From NCBI GenBank assembly GCA_030158115.1, contig JAOATK010000012.1, positions 1 through 50,262 of the forward strand: a DNA stretch of 50,262 nt. The letters run 5' to 3'. The notes beneath the pieces were generated by a model, which saw only the letters and a program-made list of their open reading frames with translations, was not told the origin of the DNA and searched no databases. Source of the DNA: Legionella sp. (GTDB taxonomy: Bacteria; Pseudomonadota; Gammaproteobacteria; Legionellales; Legionellaceae). A program made the position numbers and the translations under genes. Below are positions 29,053 through 37,639 of the stretch, piece after piece. Numbering within the stretch: the stretch's first letter is position 1; each line of letters opens with the position of its first letter.

Positions 29053-30372
29053 TTGAGTCAATTTGTATCATTGTTGTTAGATTATTGTGCTTCAATGCAA
29101 GAAAATTATCAAAAATTAAGCCATTTACCAGGTTTTGTCGTATTAGAGAGCACGGATAAAACACGTGGCCGTTACGATATTGTCAGTGCCTATCCTTATG
29201 AATCAATTAAGATAGATCCTGACACTTCTCATATTGAGCATGAATTACATCAATTAGCCGAGAAATTATCAACGCATCCTTCCGTTAGCGATCTTCCTTT
29301 TCAAGGAGGTGCTATAGGTTATATTTCTTATGATTTAGGAGCAAAAAGACTAGGGATTCAATCAAGTGCGCAGCCTACATTAAGTGATATGCCATTGCTC
29401 AATCTTGGCTTATATGATTGGGCTATCATTACAGATCATCATCTGAAGAGATGTACTTTATTTGCAGCTAATACTCAATCACAAACACAACAGCATCTTG
29501 ATGAAATTTTAATGTTATGGAATGGGCCAAATATTGAAACTAAGGCGGTAATTAAAAACGATTTTGTTCCTGTAATAAGTCCTGATACCTATCGCAATGC
29601 ATTTTTAGACATTCATCAATCATTGGTTAGTGGTCGAAGTTATCAAGTGAATTTAACCCAACCATTTCACGCAAATTATGAAGGGGATGCTTGGATATTT
29701 TATAAAAAAATAAGCCAGCAAAATCCGGTTCCTTTTTCAGCATTTTTACGTACAAATGAAGCTGATATTTTAAGTTTTTCTCCAGAGCGATTTCTACTTT
29801 ATAATCAAGAAACGCTAATTACTTCGCCTATTAAAGGAACGGTAGGGCGCTCTGCTGATCCGAGCATTGATGAGCAATTAAAACAAGAATTAATAGCTTG
29901 TGAGAAAAATAGAGCAGAGAATGTCATGATAGTTGACCTGTTACGCAATGATTTAGGTAAAATTGCACAGCCTGGTTCGGTTCATGTGACTTCTCTATGT
30001 GAGGTAGAAAGTTATAATTCTGTCCATCATTTAGTGAGCACTATTGAAGCCCAGTGTTTACAGGAAATTACGCCATTTGATGCCTTTTTATCTTGTTTTC
30101 CTGGTGGTTCTATTACTGGCGCACCAAAAATTGAATCCATGAGGATTATTAATGAACAAGAATCATATGCTCGTGGTGTTTATTGTGGGTCTATAGCTTA
30201 CTTTTCTCGCCATGGTTATTTTGATAGTAATATTGCGATAAGGACAATCACTGCTAAAAATAATAAATTACATTTAGCAGCAGGCGGAGGAATAGTGCTA
30301 GATTCAACTATTGAGGATGAATATCAGGAATGTTTTATTAAAATAGCCGCGGTGATTAATGGTCTTAAATAA
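29053..30372 (+). CDS. pabB: aminodeoxychorismate synthase component I
   Basis: Converts chorismate, with ammonia from the PabA glutaminase, to 4-amino-4-deoxychorismate for folate synthesis. 439 residues from TTG at 29053, with GGGGA about six bases upstream; a TTG at 29038 is also possible. The chorismate-binding domain holds YQVNLTQPF, SFSPERFL, SPIKGT, CFPGGSITGAPKIESMRII and the terminal AAGGGIVLDSTIEDEYQE. PabB is preferred over TrpE because of the Y-Q-V-N-L signature and the short N-terminal domain. No pabA or pabC adjacent. Confidence 0.92.
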   Translation: MSQFVSLLLDYCASMQENYQKLSHLPGFVVLESTDKTRGRYDIVSAYPYESIKIDPDTSHIEHELHQLAEKLSTHPSVSDLPFQGGAIGYISYDLGAKRLGIQSSAQPTLSDMPLLNLGLYDWAIITDHHLKRCTLFAANTQSQTQQHLDEILMLWNGPNIETKAVIKNDFVPVISPDTYRNAFLDIHQSLVSGRSYQVNLTQPFHANYEGDAWIFYKKISQQNPVPFSAFLRTNEADILSFSPERFLLYNQETLITSPIKGTVGRSADPSIDEQLKQELIACEKNRAENVMIVDLLRNDLGKIAQPGSVHVTSLCEVESYNSVHHLVSTIEAQCLQEITPFDAFLSCFPGGSITGAPKIESMRIINEQESYARGVYCGSIAYFSRHGYFDSNIAIRTITAKNNKLHLAAGGGIVLDSTIEDEYQECFIKIAAVINGLK

Positions 30373-30503
30373 AAAGCTTATCTGTACCGCTAAAGATCAC
30401 AATGATAATGATAAAATTTGTTGCATCGTTGGTTTGGTCATACTATGAGCAAATTACAGTTACTAGGTTTTATGTATTTTCTTAGAATGTAACACATGCT
30501 CCT

Positions 30504-30557
30504 AAAAAACGCCTCTGTACATGACAGGTTTTTTTGTCATGTACAGAGAAAAAACGC
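30504..30557. mobile_element. 36-bp palindromic insertion with 9-bp target duplication
   Basis: CTCTGTACATGACA (30513-30526), loop GGTTTTTT, TGTCATGTACAGAG (30535-30548): perfect 14-bp arms. The palindrome is bordered by an exact 9-bp direct repeat AAAAAACGC at 30504-30512 and 30549-30557, the mark of a transposition-type insertion. The same termini bound the larger element at 38085-38390, also with a 9-bp duplication. It lies in the 433-bp gap between pabB and the Fic gene (30373-30805), the rest of which is AT-rich without a recognised gene; a TATAAT at 30769-30774 may belong to the Fic promoter. Confidence 0.85.
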
Positions 30558-30805
30558 TTACAAATACAGCCACATTAATTACTGTATTCGCTTGAATCTA
30601 GAATTCCCACTCGTGGATTAATCCTAACCTCTTCCTAATCAAGTTAATCAATGAACTATTTTTTATTTATGGTTATTTTTGACTTATCTATTAATTTAAT
30701 AACTGAAAACCCAAAAAGTTATTTGTGGTGTTGTTTGCAGCATAACGATCTTGAAATACCCTATGTGCTATAATTTATTACATAAATAATAAATGGGGTA
30801 GTATT

Positions 30806-32437
30806 ATGCCTAATACGAAGCATTTTCTAACTATAAAACAGATTGAATTTGAAAAGCCTATGCTTATAGATGATATTAGATGGATTAAGGGTTGGGACGA
30901 AACAATATGTTACTTCTTTGGAGAAAATAACCCTGATAAATACGCCTTTTTTTCTGATATTCAATTTTTGATTCCAGAGGATAGTGAGTCCGTAGTTCCT
31001 GATTATGTTAGGAAAGTGATAGGAAATAATTTGTATCAACAAAGTGTAGATGCGGTTTTAGCATACAGAAAGATATTTGACACCAAAGAGCAATATTTAT
31101 TCAAAAAAAAGCCTGATGTAGACGTTCAAAGCCCAAGCACTTGGCGTTTACACATTGATCCTAGACATCAAAAATATGGTCCTTATGCTTATAATAAAGG
31201 GGGGGCAGTCAGTCAAAATGAATTTTCAGAGGGTAATAATTATTTGTCTAATATGATATCAGCCGACAAATATCTGGATGACAATTTACTCCCAGATGGA
31301 AAAGTGACATTTGAACTTTATAGTCAATTATATAAATGCTGCATGTCCGGGTTAAGTAAACCAAACACATATAGTTTACGAAGCAACCCAGTTACAACCT
31401 GTGTAGGTCAATTCGGCCATGTTGAAACTGAGCGGGTACACCATGTTTTACAACAAAAAGAAGGTGATCCTTTTGAGTATTTAGATAAAACAAAAATAAA
31501 ACAAGACACACTGGCTGATGATGTTGCTAAAGGCGTTTTTTTCTCAACTAGTCTTAGAGGATGGTATAATACTGAGCAATTGAAACTTCAGCAGTATCTC
31601 GAAGCATGTTTTACAAGATATAACGATGCTACACGTACTAGCGGGGATAAAATTGTGCCTATTGCCACGTTATATCAAGAGCTTGAATCTGCTCATCCAT
31701 ATCCGGATGGAAATGGCCGAACGAACCGAGCACTACTTAATGGATTGCTGAGGTATCATAAGCTAGGTTGCTCTATGATAAGCGATCCTGGGGCTTCGCA
31801 CTTTCTTACGCTGCCTAGTTTAATTGCTGAAATTAAAAGAGGTCAAACAGAATATCAAGCAGCCTTACTCTACAATAAAGAGAGCAAAACATGGGAAGAG
31901 GAAAACAAAAAACTCATTGAATGGGAACAAAAAAATGGTGTAACGATGGAGTACTCCATAGAACTCGGTGATGAGTTAGAGCATCTCTGGGATATTGTGG
32001 AGCAAGAAAAAAAGGCGTTAGAAAAACTCACAGAGGCCATGCAAAAACTAGATACAGATCCTGAGCTACCAGAAGAAATAAAAGGTCGATTTACAATTCG
32101 TTTAAGAAAAGCGATAATTGATACAAAAAATGATATTATGCGCGACGTTGCGCCGCTTAAAAAAGCAATTATGCACGCAAATGAACGCTATACAGAAACT
32201 CCAGAGGTAAAAGTACAACGAAGTTTCGCGATATCAAGTTATGATAAATACATAGAATCAATGCTACCTTGTGGATCAGCATCATTATCGAGAGAAGGTT
32301 TTTTTGGAGCCCCAACACCATTAACACCACCAGCAACACCTGAACTACCTGAACTACCTGAACTACCTGAACTACCTGAACTACCTGAACTACCTGAACT
32401 ACCTGAACCACTACCTGAGCAAAATAAAACGCCATAA
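30806..32437 (+). CDS. Fic-domain protein with Pro-rich (PEL) tail, candidate effector
   Basis: Fic proteins usually transfer AMP (or another phosphate-containing group) to a hydroxyl side chain of a target. 543 residues, no signal peptide. The catalytic loop HPYPDGNGRTNR is at 297-308 and matches H-x-F/Y-x-x-G-N-G-R-x-x-R fully, with catalytic His297, so the enzyme should be active. The N-terminal about 220 residues are unrecognised; about 375-475 is charged and helical, probably coiled coil. The tail holds TPPATPELPEL-type repeats ending PEPLPEQNKTP. No classical inhibitory S/T-x3-E-G/N motif was found by eye. Eukaryote-directed Fic proteins are known Dot/Icm and type III effectors; secretion here is inference. 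Confidence 0.82.
   Translation: MPNTKHFLTIKQIEFEKPMLIDDIRWIKGWDETICYFFGENNPDKYAFFSDIQFLIPEDSESVVPDYVRKVIGNNLYQQSVDAVLAYRKIFDTKEQYLFKKKPDVDVQSPSTWRLHIDPRHQKYGPYAYNKGGAVSQNEFSEGNNYLSNMISADKYLDDNLLPDGKVTFELYSQLYKCCMSGLSKPNTYSLRSNPVTTCVGQFGHVETERVHHVLQQKEGDPFEYLDKTKIKQDTLADDVAKGVFFSTSLRGWYNTEQLKLQQYLEACFTRYNDATRTSGDKIVPIATLYQELESAHPYPDGNGRTNRALLNGLLRYHKLGCSMISDPGASHFLTLPSLIAEIKRGQTEYQAALLYNKESKTWEEENKKLIEWEQKNGVTMEYSIELGDELEHLWDIVEQEKKALEKLTEAMQKLDTDPELPEEIKGRFTIRLRKAIIDTKNDIMRDVAPLKKAIMHANERYTETPEVKVQRSFAISSYDKYIESMLPCGSASLSREGFFGAPTPLTPPATPELPELPELPELPELPELPELPEPLPEQNKTP
32339..32401 (+). repeat. seven 9-bp tandem repeats (coding PEL)
   Basis: Seven exact copies of CCTGAACTA give (Pro-Glu-Leu)7, followed by a PEP variant. 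Overlapping P-x-x-P motifs arise at every unit. Being in multiples of three, replication slippage would alter tail length without frameshift. Confidence 0.92.
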
Positions 32438-32525
32438 GAGTTTGATGATTGTTTATGGTAGTCAGTTGTATTGGTATCGGTAAGACAGGTCTTTAAAATA
32501 TATCAAATCATAATATGGAATGATT

Positions 32526-33518
32526 ATGCTAAAATTTAATGGTATTTTCAGCCGTCCGGAAAGCATGCCTACTGAAAATATAGCGCAATTTATTCAAAAG
32601 CAAATAATACACCCTGGTCAAGTTTCTTTAGGTGATATCATTAGGGTTATTCAATCTGATGATGAGTGGTCTGGATGGTGGGAATATCACTCTGACGATT
32701 GGAACAGGAATGGCTGGAAACCAAAAGACATGATTTTCGTCGAAGACATCCCTTTGCTATTTAATGACAAACGTCTTGAAATATCGGCTAAAAAATACAA
32801 CGAAATACTTAATATTACGACCCATAAACACAGTAAAATAAATGCCAATGGTGACTATGTATGGTTTTCCGGTGCTTCTGCTGTTGCTAATATATGTAGC
32901 AAACAAAAAGCACTCTGGGCATCCTTGTACGATCAATTACAAAAAGATCCGTGCGTTAGGGAATACTTTAATCTATTACCTTACGAAACGTGGCACATGA
33001 CCATTATACCATTATACACGCTAGATCATTTTCACGAAAAAAACAAAGCCTGGTATAGCGAGATTGAACAAAAAAAGCCATTTCTCAATAGCATCGAAGA
33101 GGCATTAAAAACAATTGGTGCATTAACAATAAAAACGAAGAAAGTTTACACCGTAGGTATTTTTTTACTGAGCGTTACGCTAGATAAAGAGAATGAGAAA
33201 AAAATAGCGGGTATTGCGCAAGCATATGACTTGGAAAGCACGGCTGATCATCATATTTCGCTGGCCTATCAGTTTAAACCAGCCCCCATTAGTACATTGC
33301 TTGCGCTTGAAAAAAAATATCAGAAAATTATCACTGACCTGTTTGCCATACAAGATATTTGTTTGAATGCACCTCAAGCTTATCTTTTCGAAAGCATGGA
33401 TACCTTTGAGACATACAGGCCTGTTGCTCAAGACAAAAGTAAGTCTTTTTTTTCAGATAAAGCAGCATCAACTTTTCAACCCGTTAGTGAATCACTTAAA
33501 CAATCACCAAAAACATAA
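32526..33518 (+). CDS. SH3-like / 2H-phosphoesterase-like protein
   Basis: 330 residues from the ATG at 32526 (GGA six bases upstream); an ATG at 32520 is alternative. No signal peptide. Two H-x-T/S motifs, H157-M-T159 (ETWHMTIIPL) and H243-I-S245 (DHHISLAYQF), 86 residues apart with beta/alpha sequence between, are the hallmark of 2H (LigT/AKAP7/DUF1868) phosphoesterases, which cut cyclic or 2',5' phosphodiester bonds. Residues 31-75 (SLGDIIRVIQSDD...SGWWEY...GWKP...FVED) follow an SH3 pattern. It lies 88 bp after the Fic gene on the same strand. Product identity rests on motifs alone; 2H is likely, SH3 tentative. Confidence 0.62.
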   Translation: MLKFNGIFSRPESMPTENIAQFIQKQIIHPGQVSLGDIIRVIQSDDEWSGWWEYHSDDWNRNGWKPKDMIFVEDIPLLFNDKRLEISAKKYNEILNITTHKHSKINANGDYVWFSGASAVANICSKQKALWASLYDQLQKDPCVREYFNLLPYETWHMTIIPLYTLDHFHEKNKAWYSEIEQKKPFLNSIEEALKTIGALTIKTKKVYTVGIFLLSVTLDKENEKKIAGIAQAYDLESTADHHISLAYQFKPAPISTLLALEKKYQKIITDLFAIQDICLNAPQAYLFESMDTFETYRPVAQDKSKSFFSDKAASTFQPVSESLKQSPKT

Positions 33519-33595
33519 GGTCGCTTGTGGGCCTCCCGTAACCTTTTTTTTTGAGCGGGAAACTTCATCCTGAATGGATTCCCGTTTCGTATCCC

Positions 33596-35296
33596 TTAAC
33601 CTAATGGCTGTGAGCTGAGGTCCGAACCATGTTTCACATGGTTTTTCAATTCACGGCGTAAAATTTTACCCACATTTGTTTTAGGAAGTTCATCAAAAAA
33701 CTCTACTATTTTAGGTATTTTATAAGGGGTTAAATGCTGGCGACAATACGTGATAATTTGTTCTTCTGTTAAATTAGGATCCTTTTTAACAATACAAGCT
33801 TTCACTCGCTCGCCTGACTCTTCATCAGTAACGCCTATTACACCCACCTCTAAAACACCAGGGTGCATTCCTATGACTTGTTCTATTTCATTTGGGTAGA
33901 CGTTAAATCCTGAAACTAAAAGCATGTCCTTCTTTCTATCAACCAAGAAAATATAACCTTCTTCATTCATTTTACCAATGTCACCTGTTTTTAAGTAACC
34001 ATTTTTAGTAAAAACCAAGGCTGTTTCATCAAGACGATTCCAGTATCCTGGTGTTACTTGTGGGCCTTTAATGCATATTTCTCCGCTGGAACCAATAGGG
34101 ACTTCCTGCTCATTATCATCGAGAAGTAAGATATCGGTTGATGGAAGTGGGAGACCAATACTACCGTTATAATCTGATAAAAAAAGAGGATTTACGGTGG
34201 CTGCAGGGCTTGTTTCAGTGAGTCCATAAGCCTCAAGGACTGGTGTTTTAGTTACCTCTTTCCAGCGTAGAGCCACACTTTTTTGCAATGGCATACCACC
34301 TGATAAAGAAATTTTTAGCTTACTGAAATCAGTTTCTTTAAATTTTGGATTATTTAATAAGCTATTAAACAGTGTATTCACACCAGTAATGGTCGTAAAA
34401 CCACAATGTTTTATTTCTTTGAGAAAGCGATTCATATCTCGGGGATTCGTTATGAGTATATTTTTTGCGCCTATTTTTAGATAAGTAAGGCAATTAGCGG
34501 TTAAGCAAAAAATATGATACAGCGGTAATGCTGTCACAATAACTTCCTCTTCACCAATCCCAGCAGGAGCAATCCAGGCATAGGCTTGCAACACGTTGGC
34601 AATCAAATTACCATGAGTCAAAATCGCACCCTTTGCAACCCCGGTTGTGCCTCCAGTGTATTGTAAAAAGGCAATGTCATGATGGTTTAGAGTAACGGGG
34701 TATAAAGGGGTTTCTCCTCCTTCAGCTAGGGTATAATTAAAATCTACTGCATGAGGAATATGATAAGCGGGAACCATTTTTTTAATGTACTTAACTACTG
34801 CATTAAAGATAATTCGTTTTACAGTGGGAAATAAATCCCCAATTTGAGTCACTATAATATGTTTTAAAGCGGGTAAAGAGGGTAAGGCTTTTTCCACAGT
34901 GTTTGCAAAGTTAGCAAGTACTAGAATGACTTCAGCCCCTGAATCATTGATTTGATGAACTACTTCATCCGTGGTGTACAGTGGATTTGTATTTACCACA
35001 ATAAAACCTGCTCGTAAAATACCAAAAAGAGCCACAGGATATTGTAAGGTGTTCGGAAGCATAATCGCTATGCGTGCTCCCTTTTGTAAATTAAGTTGTT
35101 GGAGATACGCTGCGAATTGACGACTTAACTTATCTAACTCAGCAAAAGTGATGCTGCTACCGAAATTAGAATAAGCAATTTTTTCAGCATACTTGCTACA
35201 AGATTCCTGGAATAAATCAATGAGGGAAGAGTATTGACTGGAGTCAATTTCATGTGGCACGCCATTCTGATATTGTTCAAACCACCGTTTATCCAC
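33596..35296 (-). CDS. fadD: long-chain acyl-CoA synthetase
   Basis: Activates fatty acids to acyl-CoA through an acyl-adenylate. 566 residues, close to E. coli FadD, including its start (MDKRWFEQYQNGVPHEID). The P-loop-like YTGGTTGVAKGAILTHGN (about residues 214-231), EAYGLTETSPA (A5 motif) and YLKTGDIGKMNEEGYIFLVDRKKDML (A7/A8, with the FACS signature) are intact, and the catalytic Lys lies in GKILRREL near the C-terminus. The gene is monocistronic. Between its stop and the previous gene lies a 77-bp gap with a GCGGGAA...TTCCCG imperfect palindrome. Confidence 0.95.
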   Translation of the reverse strand: MDKRWFEQYQNGVPHEIDSSQYSSLIDLFQESCSKYAEKIAYSNFGSSITFAELDKLSRQFAAYLQQLNLQKGARIAIMLPNTLQYPVALFGILRAGFIVVNTNPLYTTDEVVHQINDSGAEVILVLANFANTVEKALPSLPALKHIIVTQIGDLFPTVKRIIFNAVVKYIKKMVPAYHIPHAVDFNYTLAEGGETPLYPVTLNHHDIAFLQYTGGTTGVAKGAILTHGNLIANVLQAYAWIAPAGIGEEEVIVTALPLYHIFCLTANCLTYLKIGAKNILITNPRDMNRFLKEIKHCGFTTITGVNTLFNSLLNNPKFKETDFSKLKISLSGGMPLQKSVALRWKEVTKTPVLEAYGLTETSPAATVNPLFLSDYNGSIGLPLPSTDILLLDDNEQEVPIGSSGEICIKGPQVTPGYWNRLDETALVFTKNGYLKTGDIGKMNEEGYIFLVDRKKDMLLVSGFNVYPNEIEQVIGMHPGVLEVGVIGVTDEESGERVKACIVKKDPNLTEEQIITYCRQHLTPYKIPKIVEFFDELPKTNVGKILRRELKNHVKHGSDLSSQPLG

Positions 35297-35353
35297 CTTA
35301 AATGTCCTTCTGTTATTGTTTTTCGCGTGCTAGTATAAACAAAAAATTTCCTT

Positions 35354-36067
35354 ATGGATATCATACTGATGACTGAAAACATAGCAAAAACTCAAGCATT
35401 TAAGCTAAAAGGGCGCCTTTATACCTTTACTGTATTACAAGTATTAAACACTGATAGGGATGTTTTTGAACATCAATTAGTCGATACGATAACACGAGCA
35501 CCCAAATTGTTTGATAAAACACCGGTTGTTTTTGATTTATCGTTAGTGAGTCATTTAGAGTTTGATTTTAACATATTATTACAGATAGCACGTACACATG
35601 GCATTGTTCCTGTAGCAGTGCAAGGTGGAAACGCATTACAGGCGACTTTGGCTCAATGCCAGGGGCTTGCTGTTTTACATGCATCAGCAACGCAGGACAA
35701 GCCGATTATTGACCGATCATTTGAGCAGACCTCTCCTATTGAGTCTGCAAAATCTAAATTAGTGACAACACCAGTACGCTCAGGCCAACAAATTGTTGCC
35801 AAGGGCGCCGATCTTATCGTCACTTCAGCTGTAAGTCATGGTGCCGAGTTATTAGCTGATGGCTCCATTCATATTTACGGTGCATTAAGAGGTAGAGCTT
35901 TAGCCGGTATTTCGGGTGATAAAGACGCACGTATTTTTTGTCAATCGCTGGAAGCTGAATTAGTCTCTATTGCTGGTTTTTATCGTTTAAGTGATGCCAT
36001 TGAGCCTTATAATAAACCCTGTCAAATTTACTTATTAGATGATCATATTCAAATTGAGCTTTTATGA
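35354..36067 (+). CDS. minC: septum site-determining protein MinC
   Basis: Inhibits FtsZ polymerisation near the poles. 237 residues from 35354, or 232 from an ATG at 35369. The N-terminal domain (about 10-110) ends with FDLSLVSHLEFD; after a Ser/Pro/Lys linker the C-terminal beta-helix domain has the MinC signature VRSGQQIVAKGADLIVTSAV, AELLADGSIHIYGALRGRALAG and RIFCQSLEAELVSIAG. minD and minE are not adjacent. It overlaps lpxH by four bases (ATGA), so the two are translated together. Confidence 0.93.
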   Translation: MDIILMTENIAKTQAFKLKGRLYTFTVLQVLNTDRDVFEHQLVDTITRAPKLFDKTPVVFDLSLVSHLEFDFNILLQIARTHGIVPVAVQGGNALQATLAQCQGLAVLHASATQDKPIIDRSFEQTSPIESAKSKLVTTPVRSGQQIVAKGADLIVTSAVSHGAELLADGSIHIYGALRGRALAGISGDKDARIFCQSLEAELVSIAGFYRLSDAIEPYNKPCQIYLLDDHIQIELL

Positions 36068-36783
36068 TTGATGCGGTATTTATTTCAGATCTTCATTTGC
36101 ATCCTGAGGAATCAGCTATTCAAAAGCGATTTGATTTCTTCCTTGAATGGGCAACGTCTTCTGTAAAAAACATTTATATTCTTGGTGATTTTTTTCATGT
36201 GTGGGCAGGCGATGACACCATGAATGATTGGAGCCGCGCAATTGCAGCCCAATTGCACGCAGTGAAAGATAAGGGAATTAATCTGTTTTACATGCATGGC
36301 AACCGTGACTTTTTATTAGGGAGTGTTTTTGCAAAGCATGTAGGTTGGACTGTTTTATCCGAGCCCGCATTTATTGATTTAGGCGAAGAAAAAGTGATGT
36401 TGACGCATGGCGATAGATATTGTACTAAAGATAAAGCACATCAGCGATTTAGAATGTTGACAAGAAATAAAATATTTTCAACCTTGTTTTTAAGCCTACC
36501 TTTAAAATACCGTGAGCGTTTGGTAAATCAGGTTCGCAGTAGAAGCCAACATAATCAGTACAAATCAGTAGAGCAAATGGATGTGGTTTCTGAATCAGTG
36601 ACTCAACATATGATATCTCATCATGTAAAACAGTTAATTCATGGACATACACATAAACCAGGCATAACAACTTATATAGAAAATGACACAAAATTAACCC
36701 GTTATGTGCTCAGTGATTGGGATGACAGACCGGAGCTTTTGTGTTATGATAAAACAAAGGGCTTTTATTTTACGCACCTGTGA
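36064..36783 (+). CDS. lpxH: UDP-2,3-diacylglucosamine diphosphatase
   Basis: Peripheral inner-membrane enzyme of lipid A synthesis; cleaves UMP from UDP-diacylglucosamine to give lipid X. 239 residues with all metallophosphatase motifs: FISDLHLHP (D-x-H), ILGDFFHVWAGDD (G-D), HGNRDFLLG (G-N-H/R-D type of LpxH), LTHGDRYCTKD and IHGHTHKPG. The N-R-D triplet distinguishes LpxH from generic phosphoesterases. With msbA and lpxK it is the third lipid A gene in the window. Confidence 0.94.
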   Translation: MIDAVFISDLHLHPEESAIQKRFDFFLEWATSSVKNIYILGDFFHVWAGDDTMNDWSRAIAAQLHAVKDKGINLFYMHGNRDFLLGSVFAKHVGWTVLSEPAFIDLGEEKVMLTHGDRYCTKDKAHQRFRMLTRNKIFSTLFLSLPLKYRERLVNQVRSRSQHNQYKSVEQMDVVSESVTQHMISHHVKQLIHGHTHKPGITTYIENDTKLTRYVLSDWDDRPELLCYDKTKGFYFTHL

Positions 36784-36799
36784 TTTCTAGGAGATATTG

Positions 36800-37585
36800 A
36801 TGAACGACGATTCAAAGCAACAGTCAGCACAAACAAGAGAAGAGAAATTACAACATCTGAAAAAAGAATATCAGGATGTAGTAAGGGCTGCTGCTCAAAA
36901 AAGACAAAAAGAATTAAATGATGAATGGGAAGCTAAGCAGAACGATGAGTTGGTTGCAATGTTTAATAAAAGAATCGTTCATGATGGGAAGGAAATGACC
37001 TATTGGGATGCAGTAAAAGTAGAGGCTGACAAGGCGCTTCGTATAGAACAAAATACCTATCAAGACTGGCGTGCTTCAATGATGGGTTTGTTGGCTATAT
37101 TTTCTTCTATTGTTGATGCCGGCAATCATTCTCTTAAAAAGCAATGGAAGCCAATTGTTGGCCAACTGTATGGCGCAGCTCGTAAGAAACTTCAGGAGAA
37201 ACTTGTATCTCCATTAAAGGATTATTTGCGAGGCCCATATGACTTATCCCCACTTATACACAATGTATCTATGGGTGCAGATAATAAGCTTGATTTTGGT
37301 TTGACTCGTGCTGATAGGCGAACTGAAATGGGTGAGATGAATGCTAGATTCAAAGTGATCGTCGAACTTTGGTTAGCTGAGCATGATTACACTCCTCATA
37401 AAAGTGAGCAAGGCGTTTACATTAAGAAAAATAGTGAAGGCCAAGAAGAACGATTAACCGCTGACGTATTGAACGAATTAAAACATTCGGAAGAAAATGG
37501 TTTGAATGAATTTTTAAACAGAGACACCATTTTGAAGTTTGATGAAGCGATAGAAGCAGTACCAGTCAGCGCTCCAAGTCTCTAA
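36800..37585 (+). CDS. coiled-coil protein of unknown function
   Basis: 261 residues; ATG at 36800 with TAGGAGA upstream, 16 bp after lpxH. The first about 75 residues are strongly charged and helical (Lys/Glu/Gln-rich, likely coiled coil). A moderately hydrophobic helix follows (about 90-110, MGLLAIFSSIVDAG), then a mixed domain with YDLSPLIHNVSMGADNKLDFGL and a C-terminal WLAEHDYTPHK. No signal peptide; no recognised family. Transcription may continue from minC-lpxH. In a Legionella-type genome it could be an effector, but nothing in the sequence shows that. Confidence 0.65.
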   Translation: MNDDSKQQSAQTREEKLQHLKKEYQDVVRAAAQKRQKELNDEWEAKQNDELVAMFNKRIVHDGKEMTYWDAVKVEADKALRIEQNTYQDWRASMMGLLAIFSSIVDAGNHSLKKQWKPIVGQLYGAARKKLQEKLVSPLKDYLRGPYDLSPLIHNVSMGADNKLDFGLTRADRRTEMGEMNARFKVIVELWLAEHDYTPHKSEQGVYIKKNSEGQEERLTADVLNELKHSEENGLNEFLNRDTILKFDEAIEAVPVSAPSL

Positions 37586-37639
37586 GCGCCCCTTCTATTT
37601 ACTGCTGGCCTATTACAGCTGGCAGTAAGACTGTTTGTA

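Noticed and set aside
32169..32435. Minus-strand open frame with a (VVQ)n stretch
   Set aside because: It is the complement of the PEL repeats of the Fic gene, not an independent protein.
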